Source: CAZMGY01 sp964565945 [NCBI: uncultured bacterium] (lineage in GTDB: Bacteria > GCA-001730085). Taken from it: a stretch of DNA of 64,000 bases. Positions 35,771-44,447 of this stretch are shown piece by piece (positions within the stretch are counted from its first letter, which is position 1; each line of letters opens with the position of its first letter). The position numbers and the translations under genes were made by a program. The notes under the pieces are model-generated. The model had not been told where the DNA came from and searched no databases. It saw only the letters and a list, made by a program, of their open reading frames with translations. Location: NCBI GenBank assembly GCA_964565945.1, contig CAZMGY010000003.1, positions 1 to 64,000 on the forward strand, written 5' to 3'.

Positions 35771-36856
35771 ATGTCTCGTGTCTATAACTTTTCGGCTGGT
35801 CCAGCCATATTACCAGAAACTGTCTTGCAGAAAGCTGCACAAGAATTGCTCGAATATGGATCATCGGGAATGTCGGTGATGGAAATGTCGCATCGTTCGA
35901 AAGACTATGTGACTATTTTTGAGAATGCACGCCAGGGTTTACGTGAGCTCTTGAATTTACCAGGCACACATGAGGTGTTATTTTTGCAGGGTGGAGCCAC
36001 GTTGCAGTTTGCTATGGTGCCACTAAACCTGATGGGAACGCATAAACGTGCGGGTTACACCAACACGGGAGCGTGGTCGAAAAAGGCCATTGCTGAAGCT
36101 AAGATGTATGGGGAGGTTGTGGACTTGGGGGATTCTTCGGACAAGAATTTTAGCTATATTCCCGAAACGGATTGGGCCAACCTTCCTCAAGATTTGGATT
36201 ATGTGCATATTACGAGCAATAATACCATTTATGGAACGACCTATCATCAATGGCCCGATACGGGAAATATTCCTTTAGTGGTTGATATGTCGTCGAATAT
36301 TTTGTCAGACACCATTGATGTGTCTCAGGCTGATTTGGTTTATGCAGGGGCTCAAAAGAATATTGGCCCTTCTGGAGTGACCGTGGTGATTATTCGTAAA
36401 GATCTAGCTGGTCAAGCCTTAAAGATGACACCGTCTCTTTTGAATTACCATAAACACATCGAAGCTGATTCGATGTTGAATACGCCTCCTTGCTATGGGG
36501 TGTATATGGCGGGCTTGGTGTTTGAATGGCTTAAAGAGCGAGGTGGGGTTGTGGCTATGAAAGAGCACAATGAAGTGAAAGCTAAGTTTTTGTATGAGGC
36601 CATTGATGGATCTAAGCTTTTTGCTTCGCTCGTGGCTGAGAAAGATCGCTCGTTGATGAACTTGCCTTTTGTGATTGGATCTGATGAGCTTGATGCTCAG
36701 TTTATTAGTGAAGCCACCGCTGCAGGCTTGGTCAATCTTAAAGGCCACCGTTTGGTAGGGGGGATGCGTGCGAGCATTTACAATGCGATGCCTTTGGCTG
36801 GGGTGCAAGTCTTAGTAGATTTTATGGTCAAGTTCGAAGCTACACATTCGGTCTAG
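35771..36856 (+). CDS. serC: Phosphoserine aminotransferase
   Basis: PLP enzyme converting 3-phosphohydroxypyruvate to phosphoserine (serine biosynthesis), also used in pyridoxal synthesis. It has 361 residues. YNFSAGPAILPETVLQKAAQ, the PLP lysine in YAGAQKNIGPSGVTVVIIRK and the C-terminal GHRLVGGMRASIYNAMP are diagnostic. AAAAAAGGAGTG precedes the ATG. It is a single gene, with a TAGAAT -10-like box at 35716-35721 and convergent nrdB downstream. Confidence 0.97.
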   Translation: MSRVYNFSAGPAILPETVLQKAAQELLEYGSSGMSVMEMSHRSKDYVTIFENARQGLRELLNLPGTHEVLFLQGGATLQFAMVPLNLMGTHKRAGYTNTGAWSKKAIAEAKMYGEVVDLGDSSDKNFSYIPETDWANLPQDLDYVHITSNNTIYGTTYHQWPDTGNIPLVVDMSSNILSDTIDVSQADLVYAGAQKNIGPSGVTVVIIRKDLAGQALKMTPSLLNYHKHIEADSMLNTPPCYGVYMAGLVFEWLKERGGVVAMKEHNEVKAKFLYEAIDGSKLFASLVAEKDRSLMNLPFVIGSDELDAQFISEATAAGLVNLKGHRLVGGMRASIYNAMPLAGVQVLVDFMVKFEATHSV

Positions 36857-36940
36857 ATTAAATCAAGGCTCTTGGCACTTTCTTTTTTTATTAGAAAAGG
36901 GCTTTTGTGTGAACGTGTGTAAAATGTTTAAGTTTACCTT

Positions 36941-38005
36941 TTACCACTCTAGGGTGCCGATCGAGTATTCCTTAACTGTTCCTTCGAAGAAGTTAACCTC
37001 GATCATATTGCTCTGCGTGAGCTCGTCGATCCAAGGACAAGGATTTTCGCTGTTCCATTCGGGAGCGAGCCCGATGCTTTCCAAACGTAGATTACCGACA
37101 AACTGCAAGTATTCTTTAAGAACATCGGGGGTTAGGCCTGGGATGCCTTCGCCAATGCAGGTTGCTCCCCAGTTGTACTCCATCTCGACAGCATCGATGA
37201 AGTTCTTATGAATGCGAGATTTGAACTCTTCGGTCCATAACTCGGGTTGCTCATCTTTAAGGGTATTGGTGATGTGCGTGAAGACGCGCAAGTGCATGTC
37301 TTCGTCTTTATTGATGAATTGAATCATTTCGGCACTTCCAGGCATTTTGTTGTTACGACGCAAGACATAAAAAATCAGAAAAGCGCTGTAAAAGTAGATG
37401 CCTTCAAGAATAATGTTGCCCACACAGGCTTCGAGAAAAAGTTGGTCATTTTCAAATGTGCCTGTTTTAAAATTGGGGTCATCAATTTTGCCCATGGCCT
37501 GCAGAACTGTTTTGTTTTTGCTATATAGCTGACGATCTTTGCGGTACATGCCATAAATTTCTTCGGGATCAAGTCCTAAGGCTTCCACCATGGTGGCATA
37601 GCTATGAACATGCAAAGCTTCTTCGAACGATTGACGTATAATTGCCAGGGTAACCTCTGGTGAGGTGATATGGCGTACGATGTTGTTTACCAAGTTATTA
37701 GTTTGCAAACCATCAAGATTTGAAACAAATGCCAAGCTTCGTTTGTAAACATTGCGCTCATTTTCGGTGAGAGCATTGGGATCATTCCACATTTCGACAT
37801 CTTTGGCCATAGGAACTTCTTGAGGCATCCACGTGTTTTTAAGCATGGTGCGAAAGAGTTCATCGGCCCAAGGATGTTTAAGTGGCGAAACTTGCATGAG
37901 GCCATCATTTTGCCCATTGATAATGCGGCGGTTGTTGATGATTTCGGCATTACGGGTAGGGGTATTTTCGGCGCTTTGAATATATTGTTCTAGTTTAGTT
38001 GCCAT
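36941..38005 (-). CDS. nrdB: Class I ribonucleotide reductase, small (radical) subunit
   Basis: Harbours the di-iron/tyrosyl radical cofactor. It has 354 residues. Metal ligands are recognisable by analogy to E. coli NrdB: Asp98 in SNLDGLQ, and Glu129/His132 in FEEALHVHSY. The radical Tyr is present as Tyr136, so this is not the tyrosine-less Chlamydia-like class Ic. The C-terminal tail (VKEYSIGTLEW) would dock into NrdA. It is 34 bases downstream of nrdA in a two-gene operon. Confidence 0.95.
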   Translation of the reverse strand: MATKLEQYIQSAENTPTRNAEIINNRRIINGQNDGLMQVSPLKHPWADELFRTMLKNTWMPQEVPMAKDVEMWNDPNALTENERNVYKRSLAFVSNLDGLQTNNLVNNIVRHITSPEVTLAIIRQSFEEALHVHSYATMVEALGLDPEEIYGMYRKDRQLYSKNKTVLQAMGKIDDPNFKTGTFENDQLFLEACVGNIILEGIYFYSAFLIFYVLRRNNKMPGSAEMIQFINKDEDMHLRVFTHITNTLKDEQPELWTEEFKSRIHKNFIDAVEMEYNWGATCIGEGIPGLTPDVLKEYLQFVGNLRLESIGLAPEWNSENPCPWIDELTQSNMIEVNFFEGTVKEYSIGTLEW

Positions 38006-38039
38006 AGTTTTCTTTTCCTTTAGTTACACAGGAGGTTAT

Positions 38040-40778
38040 TTATTGGCATGCCTCGCAGTCGAGATCTGTGCTTAAGCATGCTTTGATTTCTGTTTCGACG
38101 GCTACGGGAGCTTCTTGATTTTGGGATATTTCGTTAGCTTGTTTTTTGCTACTAACGGTTTTTCCAATTTGCGAAGCGCCTTTGTTGCGCAAGTAATACG
38201 TTGTTTTTAGACCCAATTCCCACGCGGTTGTGTAAACATCACTGAGTGTTTTTCCGCTGGTGGTGTTGATAAACACATTGGTTGAAGCCGATTGATCAAT
38301 CCATTTGGCTCGTAAGGCCGCAGCCTTAATGGTCCAGAGGGGCTCAATTTCAAAACCCTCTTTGTACTTTTGACGAATGGCCAAAGGAATGTCGGAAATA
38401 TTTTGCACCGACCCATCGTTGAGCTTGATTTGATCCAAAATCGCTTGGTTCCATAAGCCAGCATGTTGCAAGTCGTCAATCATGTTGCGGTTAATTACAA
38501 TGAAATTACCCGAAAGATTTTCTTTCATGTAGATATTTTTGTAGGAGGGTTCGGTGCAAGGCATAACCCCCGCAATGTTGGCGATAGTCGCCGTAGGCGC
38601 AATCGCCATGGTGTTGGAATTGCGCATGCCGTACTCTTTCACATGAGCTTTTACAGGAGCCCAGTTGAGCGATTGCTTTTTGCTGATAGGCAATTCTTGG
38701 CGGCGTTCTTTTTCGAGAAGGGCGAGTGTGTCAAATGGGAAAATGCCACGATCCCATTTGCTGCCTTTGTAAGATTGGTATGTACCACGTTCTTTGGCTA
38801 GCTTGGAGCTTCCTAGAATGGCATAGTACGACACCATTTCCATAGAACGATCCGCGAATTCTAAGTTAGCTTCGGAGTCGAAGTTAATTCCACATTGATA
38901 AAGTGCATCTTGATAACCCATCATGCCCAAGCCAATGGGGCGATGTTTCATATTAGAGTTTTTTGCCTCGGTGGTTGGATAGAAATTGTTATCGATCACA
39001 TTGTCGAGCATACAAATACCTGTTTCGACTGTGCGTGCAATTTTTTCTTCATCCAGGTGGCCATTGTTGATCATGTGCCCCAGGTTAATGCTCGCCAAAT
39101 TGCACACGGCTGTTTCTTCATTGGAGGTGTTGAGTGTGATTTCGGTGCACAAGTTAGACGAATGCACGCGACCGCAATGGTCTTGAGGGTTGCGCACATT
39201 GATTGGATCTTTAAAGGTGAGCCAAGGGTATCCTGTTTCGTAAAGCATAGTGAGATGCTTGCGCCACAGATCACGGGCTTTCATGGTGCGTGCCGAAGAT
39301 AAGTTTTTCGATTCATAATACTCGTAACGCTTGTCGAATTCGGTGCCGTAAAGATCATGCAAGTCAGGAACTTCGGATGGTGAAAATAATGTCCAGTTGC
39401 CATCTGCTTGGACCCGCTTCATAAATAAATCGGGGATCCAGCAGGCGGTGTTGATATCGTGAGCGCGACGGCGTTCATCTCCAGTGTTTTTGCGAAGTTC
39501 GTAAAATTGTTCGATATCGCGATGCCAAACTTCCATATAAGCGGCCATGGCACCTTTGCGTTTCCCTCCTTGGTTAACGGCAAGAGCCACATCGTTAAAG
39601 ATTTTGATGAAGGGGATAACTCCTTGAGAGAGTCCATTGGTACCATGAATTTTAGCTCCAGTGGAACGCACAGAGGTCCAGTCGGTTCCAATTCCTCCAG
39701 CCCATTTACTTAAATTGGCATTGTCTCCAAAGACTTTGAAAATACCATTGAGCGAGTCATCCACAGTATTAATGTAGCAGCTGCTCATTTGGCTATGGGT
39801 TGTTCCACTGTTGAACAGGGTGGGGGTTGATGAAATTAAGTCCATTTGAGAGAGCAACTGGTAAAACTCGATCGCTCGGTTATCTCTGTTAGGTTCTTTT
39901 TGGGCTAAGCCCATGGCAACACGCATCCACATCCATTGAGGAAGTTCGTAAATGGCTTGTTTGTTGCTACGGTCACGCAAGAGGTAACGGTCTTCGAGAA
40001 TTTGGAGGCCCAAATACATAAAAAGACGATCGCGCTTGGCAACCAAAGCCTGAGCAATGGTGTCGAGATTGTATTGATCGAGCACGGGCGAAAGCATATC
40101 AAATTCGATCCCTTTTTGAATGTAAGCGGCAAAATTGTCTTTATAGGCTTGTTCAAGATTGTTCGAGGTGAAGGGTGTTTTGAGAACTTGACTATAAAGC
40201 TTATCAAGCACAATGTGAGCCGAAAAATAAGAGTAGTCATAATGATGCTCAATACGTTCGCGTGCAGCATTGGTCACAACTGCGTGAAAGTCTTTGAGAG
40301 TAATTTTGTCGTAAATATGCTGGTGAATCGAAGTGAGTGCTTCAGGTACCGATACGTGATCGAGGTTGGTCGCAAGTATTTCGAGCTTATGCTGCATCTC
40401 TTCGACATCGTAAAGCGTGTGTTTGCCGTCGGGTAAAACGATCCGCAATTCGCGATTCTTGATTTTAGCCAAAACTTTTTCTTGGCGTTTACGTTTGTGT
40501 TGATCTCTGTAGAGGATGTACTTTTTAGCAATTTTATGATGTCCTTCACGGTTGAGAACTTCCTCAACTGTGTCTTGAGTTGTTTCGACATCTGTGAACC
40601 CTTGGGTTCCCCAGTGCTTGTCAAGGTTGTCAATCACCAGCTGAGTGAGTGTTGCCACCATGGTTTTGTCTGAAATGTTGTCGGACAAAAAGGCTTTGTG
40701 AAGGGCTTGAGCGATGCGGGTGGCGTCAAAGTTAACTTTGCGACCATCACGCTTAACTATATATTGTAGGATTGGCAT
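38040..40778 (-). CDS. nrdA: Class I ribonucleoside-diphosphate reductase, large subunit
   Basis: Reduces NDPs to dNDPs in the cytosol. It has 912 residues. An N-terminal ATP-cone (QYIVKRDGRKVNFDATRIAQ) gives allosteric control. The catalytic core is seen in SQMSSCYINTVDDSLNGIF and in NLCTEITLNTSNEETAVCNL, with MAIAPTATIANIAGVMPCTE near the end. The tail DLDCEACQ carries the redox cysteines. AGGAG at about 40790-40794 (minus strand) precedes the start. Confidence 0.97.
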   Translation of the reverse strand: MPILQYIVKRDGRKVNFDATRIAQALHKAFLSDNISDKTMVATLTQLVIDNLDKHWGTQGFTDVETTQDTVEEVLNREGHHKIAKKYILYRDQHKRKRQEKVLAKIKNRELRIVLPDGKHTLYDVEEMQHKLEILATNLDHVSVPEALTSIHQHIYDKITLKDFHAVVTNAARERIEHHYDYSYFSAHIVLDKLYSQVLKTPFTSNNLEQAYKDNFAAYIQKGIEFDMLSPVLDQYNLDTIAQALVAKRDRLFMYLGLQILEDRYLLRDRSNKQAIYELPQWMWMRVAMGLAQKEPNRDNRAIEFYQLLSQMDLISSTPTLFNSGTTHSQMSSCYINTVDDSLNGIFKVFGDNANLSKWAGGIGTDWTSVRSTGAKIHGTNGLSQGVIPFIKIFNDVALAVNQGGKRKGAMAAYMEVWHRDIEQFYELRKNTGDERRRAHDINTACWIPDLFMKRVQADGNWTLFSPSEVPDLHDLYGTEFDKRYEYYESKNLSSARTMKARDLWRKHLTMLYETGYPWLTFKDPINVRNPQDHCGRVHSSNLCTEITLNTSNEETAVCNLASINLGHMINNGHLDEEKIARTVETGICMLDNVIDNNFYPTTEAKNSNMKHRPIGLGMMGYQDALYQCGINFDSEANLEFADRSMEMVSYYAILGSSKLAKERGTYQSYKGSKWDRGIFPFDTLALLEKERRQELPISKKQSLNWAPVKAHVKEYGMRNSNTMAIAPTATIANIAGVMPCTEPSYKNIYMKENLSGNFIVINRNMIDDLQHAGLWNQAILDQIKLNDGSVQNISDIPLAIRQKYKEGFEIEPLWTIKAAALRAKWIDQSASTNVFINTTSGKTLSDVYTTAWELGLKTTYYLRNKGASQIGKTVSSKKQANEISQNQEAPVAVETEIKACLSTDLDCEACQ

Positions 40779-41111
40779 AAAACTTCAACTCCTAATATTC
40801 ATCACATAACGCACATCTTTACATAAATAGTAGTGTAAATGTTGTGACGTTTTCATTTTATCTACTGTAGCAACTCCTAGGAGAGGGTCAAGGTTTTTCC
40901 CCTTCCGATGAATGGAAGATGCGAAAAATCAGCCTTGAATCAGGTAGTGCTTAGAGAGCTTGGATAAGTTAAAAGATTGTTAAATTGTGTAACTTGTTGT
41001 TTTAAAGAGATATGGATCAAAAATTTTGATGTGAAGATCTCTAGAGAGCAGTTCGGACAATTTTAATTGACGAAGGCATCCTTTTTTAGGTATAGTGTGA
41101 GGTCTTGTTGT
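40779..41111. other. Divergent intergenic region, nrdA / tRNA-Val
   Basis: These 333 bases hold no supported gene. They must contain the nrdA promoter (minus strand) and contain the tRNA promoter (plus, 41067-41096). An inverted repeat TTTACA-N10-TGTAAA lies at 40819-40840, about 40-60 bases upstream of nrdA, and could be an operator. The remainder is AT-rich without clear structure. Confidence 0.5.
41067..41096 (+). promoter_or_regulatory. Sigma-70-type promoter for tRNA-Val and thrS-infC-rpmI-rplT
   Basis: TTGACG at 41067-41072 and TATAGT at 41091-41096, spaced 18 bases, lie 15 bases before the tRNA 5' end. Both hexamers match the consensus at five of six positions. Confidence 0.6.
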
Positions 41112-41185
41112 GGGCGATTAGCGCAGTTGGTTAGCGTGCTATCCCGACATGTTAGAGGTCACTGGTTCGAATCCAGTATCGCCCA
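41112..41185 (+). tRNA. tRNA-Val (anticodon GAC), atypical
   Basis: A 74-nt cloverleaf: acceptor GGGCGAT/ATCGCCC (7 of 7 pairs), D-arm GCGC-AGTTGGTTA-GCGT, T-arm ACTGG-TTCGAAT-CCAGT, discriminator A, no encoded CCA. The anticodon arm is CTATC-CCGACAT-GTTAG. It reads GAC but has C instead of the near-universal U at position 33, and a T-T mismatch at the fourth stem pair. The body is otherwise well kept, so it may be a decaying or specialised tRNA-Val. thrS starts 42 bases downstream. Confidence 0.8.
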
Positions 41186-41227
41186 TAAAAATAAACATAT
41201 TTAATAGATTTAAAAAAGAAATGGTTT

Positions 41228-42988
41228 ATGTCTGAAGAATTGTTGGTAGAAGAGCAGATGACCGACTTAGAGCGGATGCGTCATAGTTTAGCGCATGTGC
41301 TGGCTATTGCGGTTAAAGAATTATTTCCCGAAACCAAAACAGGTATTGGTCCTCCGGTTGAGCATGGGTTTTATTATGATTTCGATCGTCCCGAACCTTT
41401 CACTGAAAAAGATTTGCAAAAAATTGAAAAGCGAATGAAAAAAATCATTGCCCGCAATCAAACCTTCCAGCGTGATGAGCTAGACGTTCCTACGGCCATT
41501 CAGACCTTCAAAGACATGGGTGAAAATTACAAAGTTGATTTGATTGAAGGCATTGTGGCTAAAACTGATGCCGACAAAGTGAGCGTCTATCGCACGGGTG
41601 AATTTTTTGATTTGTGCCGAGGGCCTCATGTGGAGCACACCAAAGATTTGGGCGTGTTTAAACTCACAAATATTGCGGGAGCCTATTGGCGTGGCGATGA
41701 AAACAATGCCATGTTGCAACGGATTTATGCGGTGGCTTTCGAAACCCAAGATGAGTTAGATCAACATTTGGAGATGCTTGAGGAAGCCAAAAAACGCGAT
41801 CACCGTAAATTGGGACGTGAGCTTAAGTTGTTCACCATCAATGAAGATATGGGGTCTGGTTTGATTTTGTATCAGCCCAATGGGATGGTGGTCCGTATGG
41901 CCATCGAAGATTTTGAACGTGAAGAGCATCTCAAGCGCGGCTATTGTCAGGTGATGGGGCCAGGTATTGTGAATACCAATATTTGGAAGATATCGGGGCA
42001 TTATCAAATGGGCTACCCGATGTATCTTTTTGAGATTGATGGTCAAGAGTATGGCATTAGGCCGATGAATTGTCCCGCGCACTTGTTGCTTTTTAAAACC
42101 GAAACACGCAGTTACCGCGATTTGCCTTTGCGTATGTTTGAATTGGGCACGGTGTGTCGCTACGAAAAATCGGGTGTTTTGCATGGTTTGTTGCGAGCTC
42201 GTTCGTTCACTCAGGACGATGCGCATATCTTTTGTTTGCCCGAACAACTCAAAGATGAGATTGTTGGTGTGATGGATTTTGTCAAAACCGTCTTTCAAAC
42301 CTTTGGCTTTGATAATTTCGAAGTGGAGCTGAGCACGCGCCCTGATAAGTCGATTGGTTCGGATGAAAATTGGGATAAAGCGACCTTGTCTTTGGAGGAC
42401 GCTCTTGAGGAATTGCAAATTCCCTATGATATTAATGAGGGTGAGGGGGCTTTTTACGGACCCAAAATCGACATCAAATTGCGCGATGCTTTGAATCGTG
42501 TTTGGCAATGTGCAACAATTCAATGCGATTTTTCTCTTCCCGAGCGGTTTGATATTGCTTATATCGGGTCGGATGGGAAAAAACATAGACCCGTGATGTT
42601 GCATCGTGCTATACTGGGTAGCTTGGAGCGTTTTATGGGGATTTTGATTGAGCATTATGCGGGAGCTTTTCCTGTTTGGTTGGCTCCAGTTCAGGTCAAA
42701 ATTTTACCCATTGCTGACAGGCACCACGATTATGCATATGCTATTGTTAAGTGCTTGTGCGAATTAGGTTTACGTGCCGAAGTTGATGAGCGCAACGAAA
42801 AAATTGGATTTAAAATTCGCGATGCACGAAAGCAACGTTTGCCCTATATGTGGGTGGTTGGTGATCAAGAGGTGGCCAATCATACGGTGGCTGTTCGCCA
42901 AAGGGGCAAGGGCGATCGCGGAGCATTAGCTTTAGACGAAATGGTGGAAGAAGTGTGCGAAGCTCATCGTTCGAAAGCTTTGTGGTGA
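41228..42988 (+). CDS. thrS: Threonine--tRNA ligase lacking the TGS domain
   Basis: Class II synthetase. It has 586 residues, shorter than the usual ~640, because it begins at the editing domain without the N-terminal ~60-residue TGS domain. The editing motif HSLAH (His19/His23) and CRGPHVEHT are intact. The catalytic zinc ligands are in RPMNCPAHLLLF, and motif 2 is present (ELGTVCRYEKSGVLHGLLRA). The C-terminal anticodon-binding domain ends with VVGDQEVANHTVAVRQRGKG. No in-frame upstream start in the 42 bases after the tRNA could supply a TGS domain. Confidence 0.95.
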   Translation: MSEELLVEEQMTDLERMRHSLAHVLAIAVKELFPETKTGIGPPVEHGFYYDFDRPEPFTEKDLQKIEKRMKKIIARNQTFQRDELDVPTAIQTFKDMGENYKVDLIEGIVAKTDADKVSVYRTGEFFDLCRGPHVEHTKDLGVFKLTNIAGAYWRGDENNAMLQRIYAVAFETQDELDQHLEMLEEAKKRDHRKLGRELKLFTINEDMGSGLILYQPNGMVVRMAIEDFEREEHLKRGYCQVMGPGIVNTNIWKISGHYQMGYPMYLFEIDGQEYGIRPMNCPAHLLLFKTETRSYRDLPLRMFELGTVCRYEKSGVLHGLLRARSFTQDDAHIFCLPEQLKDEIVGVMDFVKTVFQTFGFDNFEVELSTRPDKSIGSDENWDKATLSLEDALEELQIPYDINEGEGAFYGPKIDIKLRDALNRVWQCATIQCDFSLPERFDIAYIGSDGKKHRPVMLHRAILGSLERFMGILIEHYAGAFPVWLAPVQVKILPIADRHHDYAYAIVKCLCELGLRAEVDERNEKIGFKIRDARKQRLPYMWVVGDQEVANHTVAVRQRGKGDRGALALDEMVEEVCEAHRSKALW

Positions 42989-43019
42989 TGAATGACTTTT
43001 AGATTAGGAGGATACAGCG

Positions 43020-43547
43020 ATCTCTAAGGCAAAACAAGCGTGTATTGGAACTCAGATCTGTGCGGAAGAAGTTCGAGTGATTGATGATCAGGGGACACAG
43101 TTGGGCGTAATGACATTGTCGGACGCCTTAGATAGAGCCAGTGAATCGGGTCTTGAGCTGGTTGAGGTTTCACCCAACGCAAACCCCCCAGTTTGCCGTA
43201 TTATTGACTACGGTAAGTTTAAATATAAGCAAGAAAAAATGATCAAAGACGCCAAAAAAAAACAGAGTGTGATTGTGGTCAAGGAAGTGCGTCTTCGCCC
43301 GCGGATCGAAGAGCATGACTTTCAAGTGAAATTAAAAAATATTATCCGTTTTCTCGAGCATGGGGATCGCATTAAGGTGACGGTCATGTTTCGCGGTCGT
43401 GAGTTAGGTCATCAAGATGTGGGACGACAGTTATTGGATCGCGTGGTGATTGAGGTTGAAGGAATTGGCTCTGCGGAGCGGCTTCCAGCGATGGAAGGGC
43501 GTATGCTGATCATCTTTTTGGTGCCAGAAAAGAAAGGAAAAAAATAA
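43020..43547 (+). CDS. infC: Translation initiation factor IF-3, rare AUC start codon
   Basis: Prevents subunit joining and proofreads initiation. Conserved IF-3 sequence ([47 protein letters not shown]) extends upstream of the first standard start (GTG 43077). The frame is open back to ATC 43020, placed eight bases after TAGGAGG (43005-43011). Use of a non-canonical AUU/AUC start in infC is established: IF-3 discriminates against it and so represses its own synthesis. This gives 175 residues, the normal family length. The stop overlaps rpmI (TAATG). Confidence 0.9.
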   Translation: MSKAKQACIGTQICAEEVRVIDDQGTQLGVMTLSDALDRASESGLELVEVSPNANPPVCRIIDYGKFKYKQEKMIKDAKKKQSVIVVKEVRLRPRIEEHDFQVKLKNIIRFLEHGDRIKVTVMFRGRELGHQDVGRQLLDRVVIEVEGIGSAERLPAMEGRMLIIFLVPEKKGKK

Positions 43548-43747
43548 TGCCTAAGATTCGTACAAAGCGTGGTGCAGCCAAGCGTTTTAAGTTAAGCAAA
43601 TCTGGTTTAGTGAAGCGTGGGAAAGCTGGCAAAAGTCATATTTTGACGAAAAAAACAACTAAAACCAAGCGCAAATTACGTGAAAAAGTTGTGGTGGCTT
43701 CGGTTCAAGAAGCGAGAACCATTAAGGCAATGTGTCCTTACCTCTAG
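43547..43747 (+). CDS. rpmI: 50S ribosomal protein L35
   Basis: Small basic protein of 66 residues. [20 protein letters not shown] and [20 protein letters not shown] are canonical. The start overlaps the infC stop by one base, as usual in infC-rpmI-rplT. Confidence 0.96.
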   Translation: MPKIRTKRGAAKRFKLSKSGLVKRGKAGKSHILTKKTTKTKRKLREKVVVASVQEARTIKAMCPYL

Positions 43748-43800
43748 ACTGTGTCGACCAGGTTTTAAAATAAGACCCTTTGCAAGCAAGGAGAAAAACA

Positions 43801-44160
43801 ATGCCCAGATCAACCAATGCGGTGGCTTCGCGTCGCCGTCGGAAACGTGTGCTTAAAAAAGCGAAAGGTTATCGCGGAGGCCGTAGTCGCTTGTTTCGTA
43901 CGGCTGTCGAAGCGGTTCGTTGCGGGATGGCGTATTCGTTTGCGCATCGTCGTAAGAAAAAAGGTGACTTTCGTTCCCTATGGGTTACGAGAATCAAAAT
44001 TGCGGCCAATCAACGGGGTTTGAGTTATAACCGTTTGATCCATGGTCTTGCTCAAGCCAATATTGCCCTCAATCGTAAGATGTTGGCGGATGTTGCTGTC
44101 AATGACCCTAAAGGATTTGATTTAATTGTTGAGCAAGTGCAAGCCTCTCTTGCGGCTTAA
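43801..44160 (+). CDS. rplT: 50S ribosomal protein L20
   Basis: Early-assembly protein and, in E. coli, autorepressor of rpmI-rplT. It has 119 residues from ATG 43801 behind AAGGAGAAAAACA. MPRSTNAVASRRRRKRVLKK, KGYRGGRSRLFRTA and RIKIAANQRGLSYNRLIHGL are diagnostic. It is closed by a strong terminator. Confidence 0.97.
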   Translation: MPRSTNAVASRRRRKRVLKKAKGYRGGRSRLFRTAVEAVRCGMAYSFAHRRKKKGDFRSLWVTRIKIAANQRGLSYNRLIHGLAQANIALNRKMLADVAVNDPKGFDLIVEQVQASLAA

Positions 44161-44185
44161 AGCAAAGCAAAAATAATCTTATTTG

Positions 44186-44220
44186 AAAAAGCCCCTGATA
44201 TTATATTAGGGGCTTTTTTT
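44186..44220 (+). terminator. Rho-independent terminator after rplT
   Basis: AAAAGCCCCT (44187-44196), an 11-base loop, AGGGGCTTTT (44208-44217) and a run of seven T. It ends the thrS-infC-rpmI-rplT unit; the A-tract upstream could also serve the minus strand. Confidence 0.9.
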
Positions 44221-44258
44221 ATGGCATCAGTTATCATCAGTCATTTTAGAGCCTTTTC

Positions 44259-44433
44259 AAGTTCTACAAACGGAATGATTGTCTATGATTTCGTTAGTTT
44301 ATGGTCGATATTTTGTCATCTCGCGGCTTGACCGCGGGATCAATATGTCCACGGCTTTTAACAAAGCAATCTCTTCCCAAAGACGACTTAATTTAGGGTA
44401 CAATAACCTTTTTAAGTGCTACAAATGGAATGA
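44259..44433. repeat. Imperfect 20-bp direct repeat upstream of purQ
   Basis: AAGTTCTACAAACGGAATGA at 44259-44278 recurs as AAGTGCTACAAATGGAATGA at 44414-44433 (18 of 20 identical), 155 bases apart. The second copy reaches into the region just before purQ. The palindromic hairpin at 44318-44340 lies between the copies. Confidence 0.6.
44318..44340. repeat. Palindromic element of the GTCATCxCGCGG-CTTGA-CCGCGGGATC type
   Basis: ATCTCGCGG (44318-44326), loop CTTGA and CCGCGGGAT (44332-44340) pair fully, with one G-U in RNA, embedded in TTTTGTCATC...GATCAATATG. From memory this closely resembles short dispersed palindromes common in Rickettsiales and some other host-associated bacteria. It is GC-rich within an AT-rich gap, unlike its surroundings. 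Confidence 0.55.
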
Positions 44434-44447
44434 AAGAAAGTATTAAG

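Noticed and set aside
36857-36940. Bidirectional terminator between serC and nrdB
   Set aside because: There are T-runs and a short AAAAGGGCTTTT stretch, but no stem long enough to support a terminator call.
40819-40840. NrdR box upstream of nrdA
   Set aside because: The minus strand reads ACACTACTATTTATGT, matching the remembered NrdR consensus at only about 11 of 16 positions, with no second box at the expected spacing.
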